Shown here piece after piece: positions 51,284 to 60,169 of a DNA stretch of 64,000 nucleotides (the stretch's first letter is position 1; every line of letters begins with the position of its first letter). Position numbers and translations under genes: made by a program. The notes under the pieces were generated by a model, which worked only from the letters and a program-made list of their open reading frames with translations, did not search any database and had not been told where the DNA came from. The stretch comes from Halomarina halobia (GTDB taxonomy: Archaea > Halobacteriota > Halobacteria > Halobacteriales > Haloarculaceae), in the NCBI RefSeq assembly GCF_029338575.1, contig NZ_CP119993.1, forward strand, positions 868,001 through 932,000. Direction: 5' to 3'.

Positions 51284-52024
51284 ATGCGTGGACTCAATGA
51301 TAAGACCGTCTTCATCACGGGTGGAGCATCCGGGATCGGTCGCGCTACGGCGGTTAGGTTCGCCGAGGAAGGTTCAACCGTCGTCGTCACCGACTTGGAC
51401 GCTGACGGTGGTCGCGACACCGTCGGGATGGTGAGTGAATCCGGCGGCGAAGCGATTTTCCACGGACTCGACGTGCGGGACTACGAGGCATTCGAGGATG
51501 CGCTCGAAGCGACCGCCGATCGGTACGGTGGGGTGGATGTTCTGTTCAACAACGCCGGCGTCGGCGAGGCTCAGTCGTTCGCGGAGAGCTCGGTGGAGCA
51601 TCGCGATCGACTCGTTGATGTCAACATCAACGGTGTCTGGAACGGGTGTCATGCGGTTATCCCGATAATGCGTGAACAGGGGGGTGGAGCAATCGTCAAC
51701 ACTTCGTCGATGGCCGGGTGGGTGCCGGCCGGAATCACGACGTACGCGATGACGAAGGCCGCAGTACTCCACTTCAGTCGCTCGGTGGCCCAAGAGTTGG
51801 GTCGGGATGGCATCCGAATCAACGCGATTTGTCCGGGCACTATCGAGACCCCTATGTTCCGGACGTTCTACGGCGAGGGGATCAGGGAGACAATGCGCGA
51901 AAAGAACGCGCTCAACCGCCACGGACAACCCGAGGAGGTGGCTGCCTGCGTCGCCTTTCTCGCGAGCGACGACGCCTCGTTTGTGACGGGACGTGCACTC
52001 AAAGTCGACGGTGGATACGTATAG
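51284..52024 (+). CDS. Short-chain dehydrogenase/reductase
   Basis: A 246-residue classical SDR. FITGGASGIGRATAVRFA, NNAGVGEAQSF, catalytic serine in VNTSSMAGWVPAG, TYAMTKAAVLHFS (YxxxK) and the end FVTGRALKVDGGYV. VVTDLDADG after beta-2 suggests NAD+. It is probably a 3-hydroxyacyl or cyclic-alcohol dehydrogenase and differs from the SDR at 42889. TATA-like ACTCTATGTTGG lies ~30 nt before the ATG, so it can be expressed independently. The following 230 nt contain the promoter of the ABC importer. Confidence 0.87.
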   Translation: MRGLNDKTVFITGGASGIGRATAVRFAEEGSTVVVTDLDADGGRDTVGMVSESGGEAIFHGLDVRDYEAFEDALEATADRYGGVDVLFNNAGVGEAQSFAESSVEHRDRLVDVNINGVWNGCHAVIPIMREQGGGAIVNTSSMAGWVPAGITTYAMTKAAVLHFSRSVAQELGRDGIRINAICPGTIETPMFRTFYGEGIRETMREKNALNRHGQPEEVAACVAFLASDDASFVTGRALKVDGGYV

Positions 52025-52185
52025 GAAGCTCTGAACCGGGGCTACAAGCAGGAACACGATCACACTGATCAATTTCAATAAACCAAGAGGGACACGTTAA
52101 CTTATCAGGGAAGATGAGTAGCGGTTGTGGCCCAAGATGCCGACTTCCGTGACACGCAAGTCGCTGACCTTACTACCCTACCACT

Positions 52186-52234
52186 ACATTTAGACGTACA
52201 AATATAAAATAAATTACAAATACATTTATACGTA
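52186..52234. promoter_or_regulatory. Direct repeat overlapping the TATA box of the ABC importer operon
   Basis: ACATTTAGACGTA (52186-52198) and ACATTTATACGTA (52222-52234) differ at one base and are 36 nt apart start to start. The second contains ATTTATA, the promoter TATA element (52224-52230). A repressor binding this repeat would block the importer operon. Confidence 0.45.
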
Positions 52235-52252
52235 TGTTGTTGGAAACCACTG

Positions 52253-53542
52253 GTGGACGCTCACATGGTACGCAATACAAGGTCCGAAGGGTCCAGCAGG
52301 CGGACCGTTCTCAAATCACTTGGCGCAGGTAGCACGATATCGCTCCTGGCGGGATGTACCGGTATCACCGGCAATGGCGGCGGTGGCGGCGGTGGCGATG
52401 GTCTCCCAGAAACGATCACGATCGGACTGTTAGCCCCACTTTCAGGGGCGTACGGTTTCGCTGGGGAATTCCAGCGGGAAGGGCTTCAGTTCGCAGTCGA
52501 TAAGATCAACGGATCCGACAAGTACCTCCCGGACACAACACTGGAAATCGTCTCCGGTGATACAGAGACGGACCCGGATACGGGACTCTCGGAGGCACGT
52601 CGACTGGTTCAGCAAGAGGACATCGACTTAATGGCTGGGGCGACGAGCAGTTCCGTCGCCTCTGTTCTCAGTGAATATGCGATGAGCCAGGACATGCTCT
52701 TCTCGATGATTCAAGCGGCCGATAGGGCACTGACTAGTGGAGAAGACTGCCAGATGACCTCGTACCGTCCGAACCCCCACACTCACCAAGCAGGCACACT
52801 TGCGGGACGGTGGTGTACCGAGCAATTCGGTGAGAGAGCGTTTGTCCTCTATCAAGATTACAGCTACGGCCAAGCGACACGCGAGGCAGTTGGCATGGGG
52901 ATCGAGGAAGCCGGCGGAGAGATCGTTGATGAAGCAGCCGTTCCACTCGGTAACCAACAGTTCCAGTCCGTTATCGGCCGCATTCAGTCGAGTAACGCTG
53001 ACTGGCTCCTGTTCGGTATCACCGGGAGCGGCTCAACTGCGTTCCTCACCCAGGCAGCTAACCGCGGCCTCGACATGCCGATGGGCAACCAGAGTCTGCC
53101 TTCCTACGCAACAGGGGAGGTGGGATCCGACATCATCGATCAGTTCAGTGAACTCTACCGAACACCGTTACTCTATACGCGCGAGATCGACACCGAACGG
53201 AACCAGACGTTCGTCAGTGAGTTCGAGGACGCCTATGGTCATCCCCCGAACTATAGCTCGGAGACAGGGTACATGGTTGGTCGGTTCCTCGGTGAGGGGC
53301 TCCACGAAGCCGGCACTCTCGCTCCGTCGGAGGCAAGGGATGCGCTCGAAGACTTTACCTTCGAGACCGCTCGGGGCAAGAACACCGTCCGCGGCTGCGA
53401 TCATCAGGGAACGCCCCCGCTATACATTGCACAGGTAACCGGCGTCGACGATGAGCTCGGTCTCGGAACGCACGAGATCATCGACAAGTTCGACAGCGCT
53501 GATTTCACAACTCCGTGTGAGGACGTCGAGTGTGAGTTCTGA
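52253..53542 (+). CDS. livJ: Branched-chain-amino-acid-type ABC substrate-binding lipoprotein
   Basis: A 429-residue LivJ-type periplasmic-binding fold protein with a Tat-lipoprotein leader: SSRRTVLKSLGAGSTISLLA then the lipobox LAGC. A glycine-rich linker follows. The mature domain begins TITIGLLAPLSGAYGF and includes ARRLVQQEDIDLMAGATSSS and a YGQATREAVGMGIEEAGG segment. Cluster type 1 receptor-family ligands include amino acids, amides and aromatic acids. The TATA at 52224-52230 is 26 nt from GTG 52253, so I keep that leaderless start. The ATG at 52265 (MVRNTRSEG) is an alternative. It heads a five-gene importer operon. Confidence 0.88.
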   Translation: MDAHMVRNTRSEGSSRRTVLKSLGAGSTISLLAGCTGITGNGGGGGGGDGLPETITIGLLAPLSGAYGFAGEFQREGLQFAVDKINGSDKYLPDTTLEIVSGDTETDPDTGLSEARRLVQQEDIDLMAGATSSSVASVLSEYAMSQDMLFSMIQAADRALTSGEDCQMTSYRPNPHTHQAGTLAGRWCTEQFGERAFVLYQDYSYGQATREAVGMGIEEAGGEIVDEAAVPLGNQQFQSVIGRIQSSNADWLLFGITGSGSTAFLTQAANRGLDMPMGNQSLPSYATGEVGSDIIDQFSELYRTPLLYTREIDTERNQTFVSEFEDAYGHPPNYSSETGYMVGRFLGEGLHEAGTLAPSEARDALEDFTFETARGKNTVRGCDHQGTPPLYIAQVTGVDDELGLGTHEIIDKFDSADFTTPCEDVECEF

Positions 53543-53560
53543 ACGTGGATGTTGTAGACG

Positions 53561-54313
53561 ATGAACGATTCAGTGGTACTTCGAACAGAAGACCTCACGA
53601 AACGGTTTGGGAGTCTGACTGCCGTCGATAGCGTCTCCTGGGGCATTGAATCCGGGGCGACCAAAGCGATTATCGGCCCAAATGGAGCCGGAAAGAGTAC
53701 GTTCTTTAATCTCATTAGCGGTGTCTTGCCACCAACGAGCGGTGAGGTCGAGTTCCATGGCGAACGGATCACCGGCAACCCGGAGTACAAAATCGCCCGG
53801 CGGGGACTGGTCAAAACACACCAGACAACGAATATCTATGAGGAGAGTACGGTGTTCGATAACGTCCGCATCGCGGCACAGACGAATCGGACGACGTTCA
53901 ACATGTGGTCGAAAGCGAGTGATCTGACGACCGTAAACGATCAAACGGAGCGAGTACTAGAGCGCGTAGGTCTCACAGACGAGCGTGATCGGATGGCTGG
54001 CGAGCTTCCACACGGTCTCCAGCGGAAGATCGAGATCGGGATCGCCCTCGCAACGGACCCCGATGTTATCCTCTTCGATGAGCCGATTGCAGGAATGTCT
54101 CAGGACGGTCGACGGGAGATGCTGACCGTGCTCCAAGAACTCTCCAACGACCCCTCGCTGACAACCGTGATTACCGAACACGACTTCGACATCATCATGA
54201 ACCTCGCCGAAGAGATCACCGTCCTCCATCAGGGAGCAATTTTAACGGAAGGAACACCGGACGAGATAGCTCACAATGAACAGGTACAGAAGGTATACCT
54301 AGGTGGTGATTGA
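53561..54313 (+). CDS. livG: LivG-type ABC transporter ATPase
   Basis: A 250-residue ATPase. Walker A GPNGAGKSTFFN (38-49), Q-loop around TNIYEESTVFDNV, the signature region ELPHGLQRKIEIGIAL (LivG-type instead of canonical LSGGQ), Walker B DVILFDEPIAG and switch His in TTVITEHDFD. The C-terminal tail HQGAILTEGTPDEIAHNEQV is LivG-like. The ATG is 19 nt after the binding-protein stop. The stop overlaps the next ATG by 1 nt. Confidence 0.92.
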   Translation: MNDSVVLRTEDLTKRFGSLTAVDSVSWGIESGATKAIIGPNGAGKSTFFNLISGVLPPTSGEVEFHGERITGNPEYKIARRGLVKTHQTTNIYEESTVFDNVRIAAQTNRTTFNMWSKASDLTTVNDQTERVLERVGLTDERDRMAGELPHGLQRKIEIGIALATDPDVILFDEPIAGMSQDGRREMLTVLQELSNDPSLTTVITEHDFDIIMNLAEEITVLHQGAILTEGTPDEIAHNEQVQKVYLGGD

Positions 54314-55011
54314 TGCTGGTACTTGACTCCGTCAACGGGTACTACGGGAAGAGTCACATCTTGCAGGACTTGTCTCTCGAAATCAAGGCCAACGAGATCA
54401 TCGCGTTGCTCGGTCGCAACGGGGCAGGAAAGACGACCACGTGTCGTGGAATCATGGGGGTCCTACCACGTATCGAGGGACGGATTACGATGAGCGGCAC
54501 GGATATTATTGGTTTGCCACCAGATAAGGTATACAACCACGGGATTGCCTGGATTCCGGAACGACGTCGCATCTTCGCGAACCTCACTGTCGCCGAGAAC
54601 CTCATGATGGGCCTGACCGAACCAGACCAGCGTGAAGAACGCTTCCAGGAGGTCTTTGACCTGTTCCCCCGACTCGAAGAACGAGTCGACCAGCAGGCAG
54701 GCACGATGAGTGGTGGAGAACAGCAAATGTTGGCTATCGGACGCGCGCTCGTCTCCCATCCGGACCTCGTTCTAGTCGATGAGCCGTTCGAGGGGTTGAT
54801 GCCTTCACTCGTTGATGACGTCGCCGATGTGCTATCAGAGCTTTCCCAGAGAGACATTACTATGTTGATTGCGGACCAGAAAACGGATGAGACGCTCGAA
54901 CTGGCAGACCGTGCATACATCATCGAGAACGGTCACATCGTTCACTCTGACGACGCAGCAAGTATCGCATCCGATCTCACACTTCAAGAAGAGTACCTGG
55001 GGGTGCAATGA
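54313..55011 (+). CDS. livF: LivF-type ABC transporter ATPase
   Basis: A 232-residue ATPase. Walker A GRNGAGKTTTCRGIMG, RRRIFANLTVAENL (Q-loop region), signature MSGGEQQMLAIGRAL, Walker B LVLVDEPFEGLMP and D-loop. ATG 54313 shares its A with the livG stop TGA (TGATG), so translation is coupled. The annotation start one codon earlier at TTG 54310 is unlikely. LivF/LivG form the ATPase heterodimer of LIV-type importers. In the switch position it has ADQKTDET instead of the usual H-loop His. That His may be absent here, which is unusual. Confidence 0.9.
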   Translation: MLVLDSVNGYYGKSHILQDLSLEIKANEIIALLGRNGAGKTTTCRGIMGVLPRIEGRITMSGTDIIGLPPDKVYNHGIAWIPERRRIFANLTVAENLMMGLTEPDQREERFQEVFDLFPRLEERVDQQAGTMSGGEQQMLAIGRALVSHPDLVLVDEPFEGLMPSLVDDVADVLSELSQRDITMLIADQKTDETLELADRAYIIENGHIVHSDDAASIASDLTLQEEYLGVQ

Positions 55012-55901
55012 ACGTGTTGTCCTTCTTTCCGCTGTTCGTGACTCCCTTGCTCGATGGTCTCAGTTGGGGTGTAATGCTCGTCCTCATCGCTATGGGATTG
55101 ACGCTCATCTTTGGCTTCCTTGAGGTCGTCAACTTCGCACACGGTGGCTTCTACATGCTTGGGGGATACATGGTCTTCGCCGTTATCAGTGCCGGGTACG
55201 GATTCTTCGCCGGGGTGGCCGGAGCCATCGTCATCGTCGCTATTCTCGGGATTCTAACCGAGAGACTGCTGTTGCGGCGCTCGTACGACTTCGGGCCGAT
55301 CACACAACTGCTCATCATGGTCGGTCTTGCACTAGCGATCGAAGGCGCCGTCATCTACATATGGGGTGAGCAGGCGAAGGGCGTGGCGATCCCGAACATG
55401 CTCTCCGGATCGGTTCTCGTGTTCGGTAGCACGTACCCGATCTACCGGCTGGCACTTGTCGCCATTGGAAGCGTCCTCATAATAGGTGTCTGGTTGTTCC
55501 TCGAACGCAGTCGGATCGGCCTCGTTATCCGAGCCAGTCTCACTGACAAGGAGATGGCCCGGGCCTTTGGGAATGACATCCCTACAATCTATACCTACGT
55601 GTTCGCGAGTGGCGTTGTCATCGCCGCTTTCGCGGGGGCGTTGATGACCCCAATCCGTGGAATCGGGCCCGGAACTGGTGCGTCAATTCTTCTCCAGGCG
55701 TTTATCGTCGTTGTCGTCGGCGGACTCGGGAGCTATCGGGGTAGTGTCGTGGCTGGGCTCGGACTGGGAATGATTGACGTCCTCGTCGCGAGGTACATCT
55801 CGTTTCGATTGAGCGGGATCACGATTATCGCGGTTCTCCTCGTAGTGCTACTCTTGCAGCCACGCGGATTATTCGGCGTCAAAGGGGTGATGGAGGAATG
55901 A
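55008..55901 (+). CDS. livH: LivH-type ABC transporter permease
   Basis: A 297-residue permease with about 8 helices. The LivH signature near residues 20-50 reads LVLIAMGLTLIFGFLEVVNFAHG. A late EAA-like loop is around GPGTGASILLQAFIVVVVGGLGSYRG. The ATG overlaps the livF stop by 4 nt (ATGA). It imports the substrate together with LivM. Confidence 0.9.
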   Translation: MNVLSFFPLFVTPLLDGLSWGVMLVLIAMGLTLIFGFLEVVNFAHGGFYMLGGYMVFAVISAGYGFFAGVAGAIVIVAILGILTERLLLRRSYDFGPITQLLIMVGLALAIEGAVIYIWGEQAKGVAIPNMLSGSVLVFGSTYPIYRLALVAIGSVLIIGVWLFLERSRIGLVIRASLTDKEMARAFGNDIPTIYTYVFASGVVIAAFAGALMTPIRGIGPGTGASILLQAFIVVVVGGLGSYRGSVVAGLGLGMIDVLVARYISFRLSGITIIAVLLVVLLLQPRGLFGVKGVMEE

Positions 55902-56860
55902 GCCTTCGCGACGTCTTCGACGACCGAGAAGTCGACTGGCCGATCGTCGGTGGCGGAACGGTTGCGTTTATCGCTTTCCTCGTGCTTCCGCTGTTTATCG
56001 GACCGTACGAGGTGAATCTCCTCACGCGAATATTCATACTCGCGTTCTTCGCCATGTCGTTCAACCTCGCGTTCGGGTTCACGGATCTCCCGTCGTTTGG
56101 ACACGCCGCTTTCTTTGGCCTCGGAGCATACGGAGTCGCGTTGGTGTTCGAGCATCTCGAACCCGGAACGCTCGTGATTCCGGTCATCGTCGCACTGCTA
56201 GCAGCCTTGGTGTTCAGCCTGTTTATGGGAATCGCCTCACTCCGTGGCCGCGGGATCTACTTCGCATTGCTCACCTTCGCATTCGCACAGTTCCTCTACG
56301 AAGTCGTGTTCAGGTGGACTGAATTCACCGGTGGGGATGACGGTCTCATCGTTACGATTCCGGATATTCTCGGGATAAAAGTTACTGGACCTGAAAACGT
56401 ATACTACATCTCGCTCGTACTACTCGCCTTACTCACGGTCGGGATGTATCGCGTTCTCAACTCCCCGTTCGGAAAGGTGATGGGGGCGATCCGGGAAAAC
56501 GACGACCGGACCAGCGCCATCGGGTATCCGGTAAAGCGCGTTCAACTCACCGTGTTCGCCCTATCGGGGACACTGGCAAGCATCGCCGGCATTCTGCAAA
56601 CGATGAACAATCAATTCGTTTCGACGGGGCTGTTCTTCTGGCAGCAGTCGGTCGACGTGCTCGTTGCCACTATCATCGGTGGAAGTACGACGCTGGTCGG
56701 ACCCATCATCGGTGCATTCTTCCTCGTTCTTCTCCGAGAAGGTGTGCGTGACCTGTCGAACGTTGGGACAATACTTATCGGGGTCGTCTTCATCCTCATT
56801 ATCCTGCTCGCTTCCGATGGTATCGTCGGCATGATTCGGCAGTATCTCGAAGATCGATAA
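55898..56860 (+). CDS. livM: LivM-type ABC transporter permease
   Basis: A 320-residue permease with about 8-9 helices. FAMSFNLAFGFTDLPSFGHAAFFGLGAYG is the LivM signature (in parts: FAMSFNLAFGFTDLPSF, GHAAFFGLGAYG). Late SVDVLVATIIGGSTTLVGP is the EAA-like loop. The ATG overlaps the livH stop by 4 nt. The operon ends here, and a hairpin GGTCG-CTT-CGACC (56928-56940) ~70 nt downstream may stabilise the 3' end. Confidence 0.9.
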   Translation: MSLRDVFDDREVDWPIVGGGTVAFIAFLVLPLFIGPYEVNLLTRIFILAFFAMSFNLAFGFTDLPSFGHAAFFGLGAYGVALVFEHLEPGTLVIPVIVALLAALVFSLFMGIASLRGRGIYFALLTFAFAQFLYEVVFRWTEFTGGDDGLIVTIPDILGIKVTGPENVYYISLVLLALLTVGMYRVLNSPFGKVMGAIRENDDRTSAIGYPVKRVQLTVFALSGTLASIAGILQTMNNQFVSTGLFFWQQSVDVLVATIIGGSTTLVGPIIGAFFLVLLREGVRDLSNVGTILIGVVFILIILLASDGIVGMIRQYLEDR

Positions 56861-57515
56861 CTTGATCAAATAACCTCTCCGTCTCGTTACCGACTCGATT
56901 GATAACTACCCTATGGCGCCTAAACGAGGTCGCTTCGACCGGGGGTTCAACTGGTCGATCTAACGGTCGTGTTGGACCAAGACCCAACGGGTTGCCCAAG
57001 AAATATAAAATATCTTAACTATATATCTTATAAATATATTTCTCTTCTAAACGATATATGGCCGATTGTCGGGGATTGCCCGCCGGTGGGCAACCGTACC
57101 GAGAATCATCTCATCGAACACGATATCCTCATCGGCCTTGAGTCGGAAACGGATGTCTTCAGTCGTCCACCGGGAAAGTACTCGTTTGCGCGAGTGAGCC
57201 CTCGTTTGGAATGGGCCTCTGGATTTCGACGGGGGCTTTGATGACGTGAACGTGGTTCAGCGCACTCGGCTAAGCGAACGCGAATCAATCGTATTACGCC
57301 TTGTGAGCTCGCTTAAGATGCTCTATCCGGCGGTTACACCGTAACGGTGTAGTTAGAGAGGCAATTTGTCCGCCGCTGTCAAGGATTCGGTCAAACATCG
57401 GCACTGGCATTGAGCGCTTACCGTTCTCGTCGACGCTCGAATAGCCTCCAGCCAACAAGCCGCGTGGATCGCCCGAACCGGGGTTGATTTAGCTATCCTC
57501 GAACAGGTGGACGAG
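56861..57515. other. Gene-free interval with AT-rich patch and hairpins
   Basis: About 650 nt. It contains a short AT-rich run (57001-57060, TATATCTTATAAATATATTT and neighbours), TTGCCC-GCCGGT-GGGCAA (57076-57093) and a palindrome TACACCG-TAA-CGGTGTA (57335-57351). None of the frames is coding-like. It separates the importer operon from the convergent crotonase gene, and may hold the remains of an IS. Confidence 0.5.
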
Positions 57516-58313
57516 TTAGAACTCGCTCCAGTCTGAAAAGTCTGGGTTTCGCTGTTCGAGAAACGCTCGGAAGCCTTCGTGGATGTCGTCTGTTTCGAAG
57601 AGAACGGCTCCTAGGGCCGCTTCGAGAGCGAGTCCCTTCTCAAGACCTTCTCGAGTTTGATTAATGACCTCCTTGCCGAACCATTGGGCGTACGGAGCGC
57701 CGGTTGCGAGATCCCGGGCGATATCGTAGACGCGGTCGTCGAACTCCTCGTCTGGAAAGACGTCATTGACGATCCCCAACGAGGCTGCCTCCTCGGGCAT
57801 TACCGTTCGTCCGGTGAGCACTAGCTCCTTCGCTTTGAGGTATCCGACGATGAGCGCCAGACGCTGCGTGCCACCAACGCCGGGGATCCCACCGAGTTTA
57901 CTCTCGGGAAAGCCGAGCGCCGACGCATCGGACGCGTAGACGAGATCGCACATCAGTGCGAGTTCTAACCCTCCACCGAAGGTAATCCCGTCGAGGGCGG
58001 CGATAACCGGTTTCGGCCCCCCTTCGATCGCCTCTTCTACCTCGCGAAACGCGCGACGGAAGTCACGGATGAACCAGAGCGAATCCTGGCCATGAAAATC
58101 TCCGATATCCGCACCGGAGACGAAGGCCTCATCTCCCCCCCCAGTCAGAACGAGCACACTCGTTTCGGGGTCGTCCATCGCGGCATCGAGAGCAGTCGAT
58201 AGCTCCGTCAGCGTCTCGATGTTGAGCGAGTTACGTGTGTCGACCCGGTCGACGGAAATCGTCGTCACGGACTGTGCGGTACTGATATCGAGATTGTCGA
58301 ACGACCCTCCCAT
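57516..58313 (-). CDS. Enoyl-CoA hydratase (crotonase), canonical active site
   Basis: A 265-residue crotonase with both catalytic glutamates: GITFGGGLELALMCDLVYA and LGFPESKLGGIPGVGGTQRL. The oxyanion loop is FVSGADIGDFHG. It is expected to hydrate enoyl-CoA in a beta-oxidation-like cycle. TATA-like AAAGGTTAACTC on the minus strand is ~27 nt from the ATG. It lies 71 nt downstream of the acyl-CoA dehydrogenase at 58385, same strand, so the two steps (dehydrogenation and hydration) probably work in sequence. Confidence 0.88.
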   Translation of the reverse strand: MGGSFDNLDISTAQSVTTISVDRVDTRNSLNIETLTELSTALDAAMDDPETSVLVLTGGGDEAFVSGADIGDFHGQDSLWFIRDFRRAFREVEEAIEGGPKPVIAALDGITFGGGLELALMCDLVYASDASALGFPESKLGGIPGVGGTQRLALIVGYLKAKELVLTGRTVMPEEAASLGIVNDVFPDEEFDDRVYDIARDLATGAPYAQWFGKEVINQTREGLEKGLALEAALGAVLFETDDIHEGFRAFLEQRNPDFSDWSEF

Positions 58314-58384
58314 ATGTGAGATTCCCTCGCCCTGGGAGTTAACCTTTTGCGATACACTTCCAGTCGATCCTAGAAATCAACCCT

Positions 58385-59545
58385 CTAGTACGACCGGGGC
58401 AAGTCGAGGACGTGCTCTCCGATGTACGCCTTCACGAGTTCGTCGCTGACGGGCGCGACCTGGGCGAGTCGGACGTCACGAAAGAGTCGTTCGACATGAT
58501 ACTCGTTCGCAAACCCCATCCCACCGTATGTCTGCACCGCCTGATTGCAGGCGTCGAATCCTGCTTTGGCACCGACGAGTTTTGCCGCGTTCGCCTCCAT
58601 CGCACAATCATGACCGTTGTCATAGAGCCACGCCGCCTTGTAGATCATTAGCTTAGCCGTCTCAAGATCGGCTTTGTTTTCGGCCAGTGGGAACTGGATG
58701 CCCTGATTTCGGCCGATTTGTCGCTCGAAGGCTTCCCGTTCGCCGGCGTAATTCACCGCCAGATTGAGCGCGAGTTCGCCGGCCCCGACCGGAATCGCGG
58801 CCCAGTTGATGCGTTCCGTGTTCAGCGTGTTCAACACGTGAAAGAATCCCTCACCTTCTGTCCCGATGAGGTTCTCGGCGGACACCCGGACGTCATCGAA
58901 CACCGTCTCGTAGGAACCGAGCGCTCGCATGCTCAGTTTGTCGATCTTATTAAACTCGAAACCGTCGTCATCGGTAGGGACAAAAAACAGGGAGATCCCC
59001 CCGTGGCGCGCCCCCTCCTCTGGGGAGGAGGTCCGCGCTACCGTGAGGATGTAGTCGGCTCGTTTACCACCGGTCGTCCAGATTTTCGTCCCGTTCAGAA
59101 CGTACTCGTCGCCGTCACGTTCGGCGTGCATCTCGATACCCGCGGTGTCGAGGCCGGCGTTCGGTTCGGTGAGGCCGATGGCGACGAACGACCCGTCGAC
59201 GATCTCCGAGAGGAGTCGCCGTTTCTGCTCTTCGGTGCCGTGTTCAATGATCGCGGTCGACCCGATCACTGGCGACGTGAGGAGATTCGCTCCGCTGACA
59301 CCCCCGCCATTGCGCGCCACGGCCAGCGACGCCGTGGCGAGTTCGCTCATTCCGAATCCCTCTCCCCCGTACTCCTGCGGGATCTTCATCCCAATGAACC
59401 CGGCATCCACAAGGTCCTCCCAGATCTCCTCGGGGAACTCCTCCGTTTCGTCTTTCTCGTACCAGTAGTCAAGCCCGTACTCGTCCATAAGGTCGACCGC
59501 GGTCCGTTCGAGTAGCTTTTGTTCGTCCGTCAGCTCGAAGTTCAT
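58385..59545 (-). CDS. Acyl-CoA dehydrogenase, variant catalytic-base region
   Basis: A 386-residue acyl-CoA dehydrogenase fold: AIGLTEPNAGLDTAGIEMHA, KIWTTGGKRADYILTVA, QTYGGMGFANEYHVERLFRD. The usual C-terminal EGTxEIQ motif with the glutamate base is replaced by VAPVSDELVKAYIGEHVL, a pattern found in a subset of family members whose base lies elsewhere (or is supplied by another acidic residue). ATG 59545 is supported by TATA-like AAAAACGTTAAG (minus strand) ~28 nt upstream, so the frame to 59620 is an extension. It needs ETF, not encoded in this window. Confidence 0.85.
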   Translation of the reverse strand: MNFELTDEQKLLERTAVDLMDEYGLDYWYEKDETEEFPEEIWEDLVDAGFIGMKIPQEYGGEGFGMSELATASLAVARNGGGVSGANLLTSPVIGSTAIIEHGTEEQKRRLLSEIVDGSFVAIGLTEPNAGLDTAGIEMHAERDGDEYVLNGTKIWTTGGKRADYILTVARTSSPEEGARHGGISLFFVPTDDDGFEFNKIDKLSMRALGSYETVFDDVRVSAENLIGTEGEGFFHVLNTLNTERINWAAIPVGAGELALNLAVNYAGEREAFERQIGRNQGIQFPLAENKADLETAKLMIYKAAWLYDNGHDCAMEANAAKLVGAKAGFDACNQAVQTYGGMGFANEYHVERLFRDVRLAQVAPVSDELVKAYIGEHVLDLPRSY

Positions 59546-59634
59546 GGCACCTGAACGCGTGCTCCAGACGCTCTTAACGTTTTTCGTGAGGGGCGGCGTC
59601 CCGCTTTTGTCATCCGCCACACTGTCGGGCAGTT

Positions 59635-60069
59635 CTACAGAGATGCCGTTTCGGCCGGGTGAGGCGCGTCGTACTCTGCGAGAATGACGAACGCACCGCC
59701 GAAGTGTTGGGGATGGTAGAACACCTCCGCGAAGTCGTTCGCCTCGTACTCGCCGACAGGATCAACGCCTTTCCGGGATAACTCCTCGATCGCGCCGTCC
59801 AAGTCGTGGACGCGGATCGAGACTGCGTACAGCCCCGGTCCGTTCTCTTCGAGGAACCGCGCAACCTCCGCGCTGTCCTCACGCGGCGTAACGAGCTCGA
59901 TACCGGACGCGCTGAGTACGTTCGCCACGTTTTCGTCGCCCGCGTCGGTGTTCGTGGTCGGTTCTAGCAGGTCCCCGAACGACAGCCCCAGTAGCGCCTC
60001 GAACTGGCTCCTGGTGGCGTCAATATTTTCGGTAGCGATGATGACACGGTCGACACCAATTACGTCCAT
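59635..60069 (-). CDS. VOC-domain protein (epimerase/dioxygenase-like)
   Basis: A 144-residue single VOC unit-pair protein. It starts MDVIGVDRVIIATENIDATR; metal-ligand-type positions are less clear than in the 22659 protein (the N-terminal His is Arg in VDRVIIAT), while ELVTPRE and a late GAFVILAEYD keep the fold. Length and opening resemble methylmalonyl-CoA epimerase-like proteins, but the missing His argues for a different or metal-free activity. TATA-like GATACAGATATG on the minus strand lies ~27 nt from the ATG. It is divergent from the E1-alpha gene. Confidence 0.75.
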   Translation of the reverse strand: MDVIGVDRVIIATENIDATRSQFEALLGLSFGDLLEPTTNTDAGDENVANVLSASGIELVTPREDSAEVARFLEENGPGLYAVSIRVHDLDGAIEELSRKGVDPVGEYEANDFAEVFYHPQHFGGAFVILAEYDAPHPAETASL

Positions 60070-60169
60070 GGGCCCGATGGCGACCGAACCCCCATATCTG
60101 TATCGCCGCCCTCAAGTTTACCGGTAGGTACATTTATGGTGGTGACAGGTAGAACCGATAACTGAGCTA

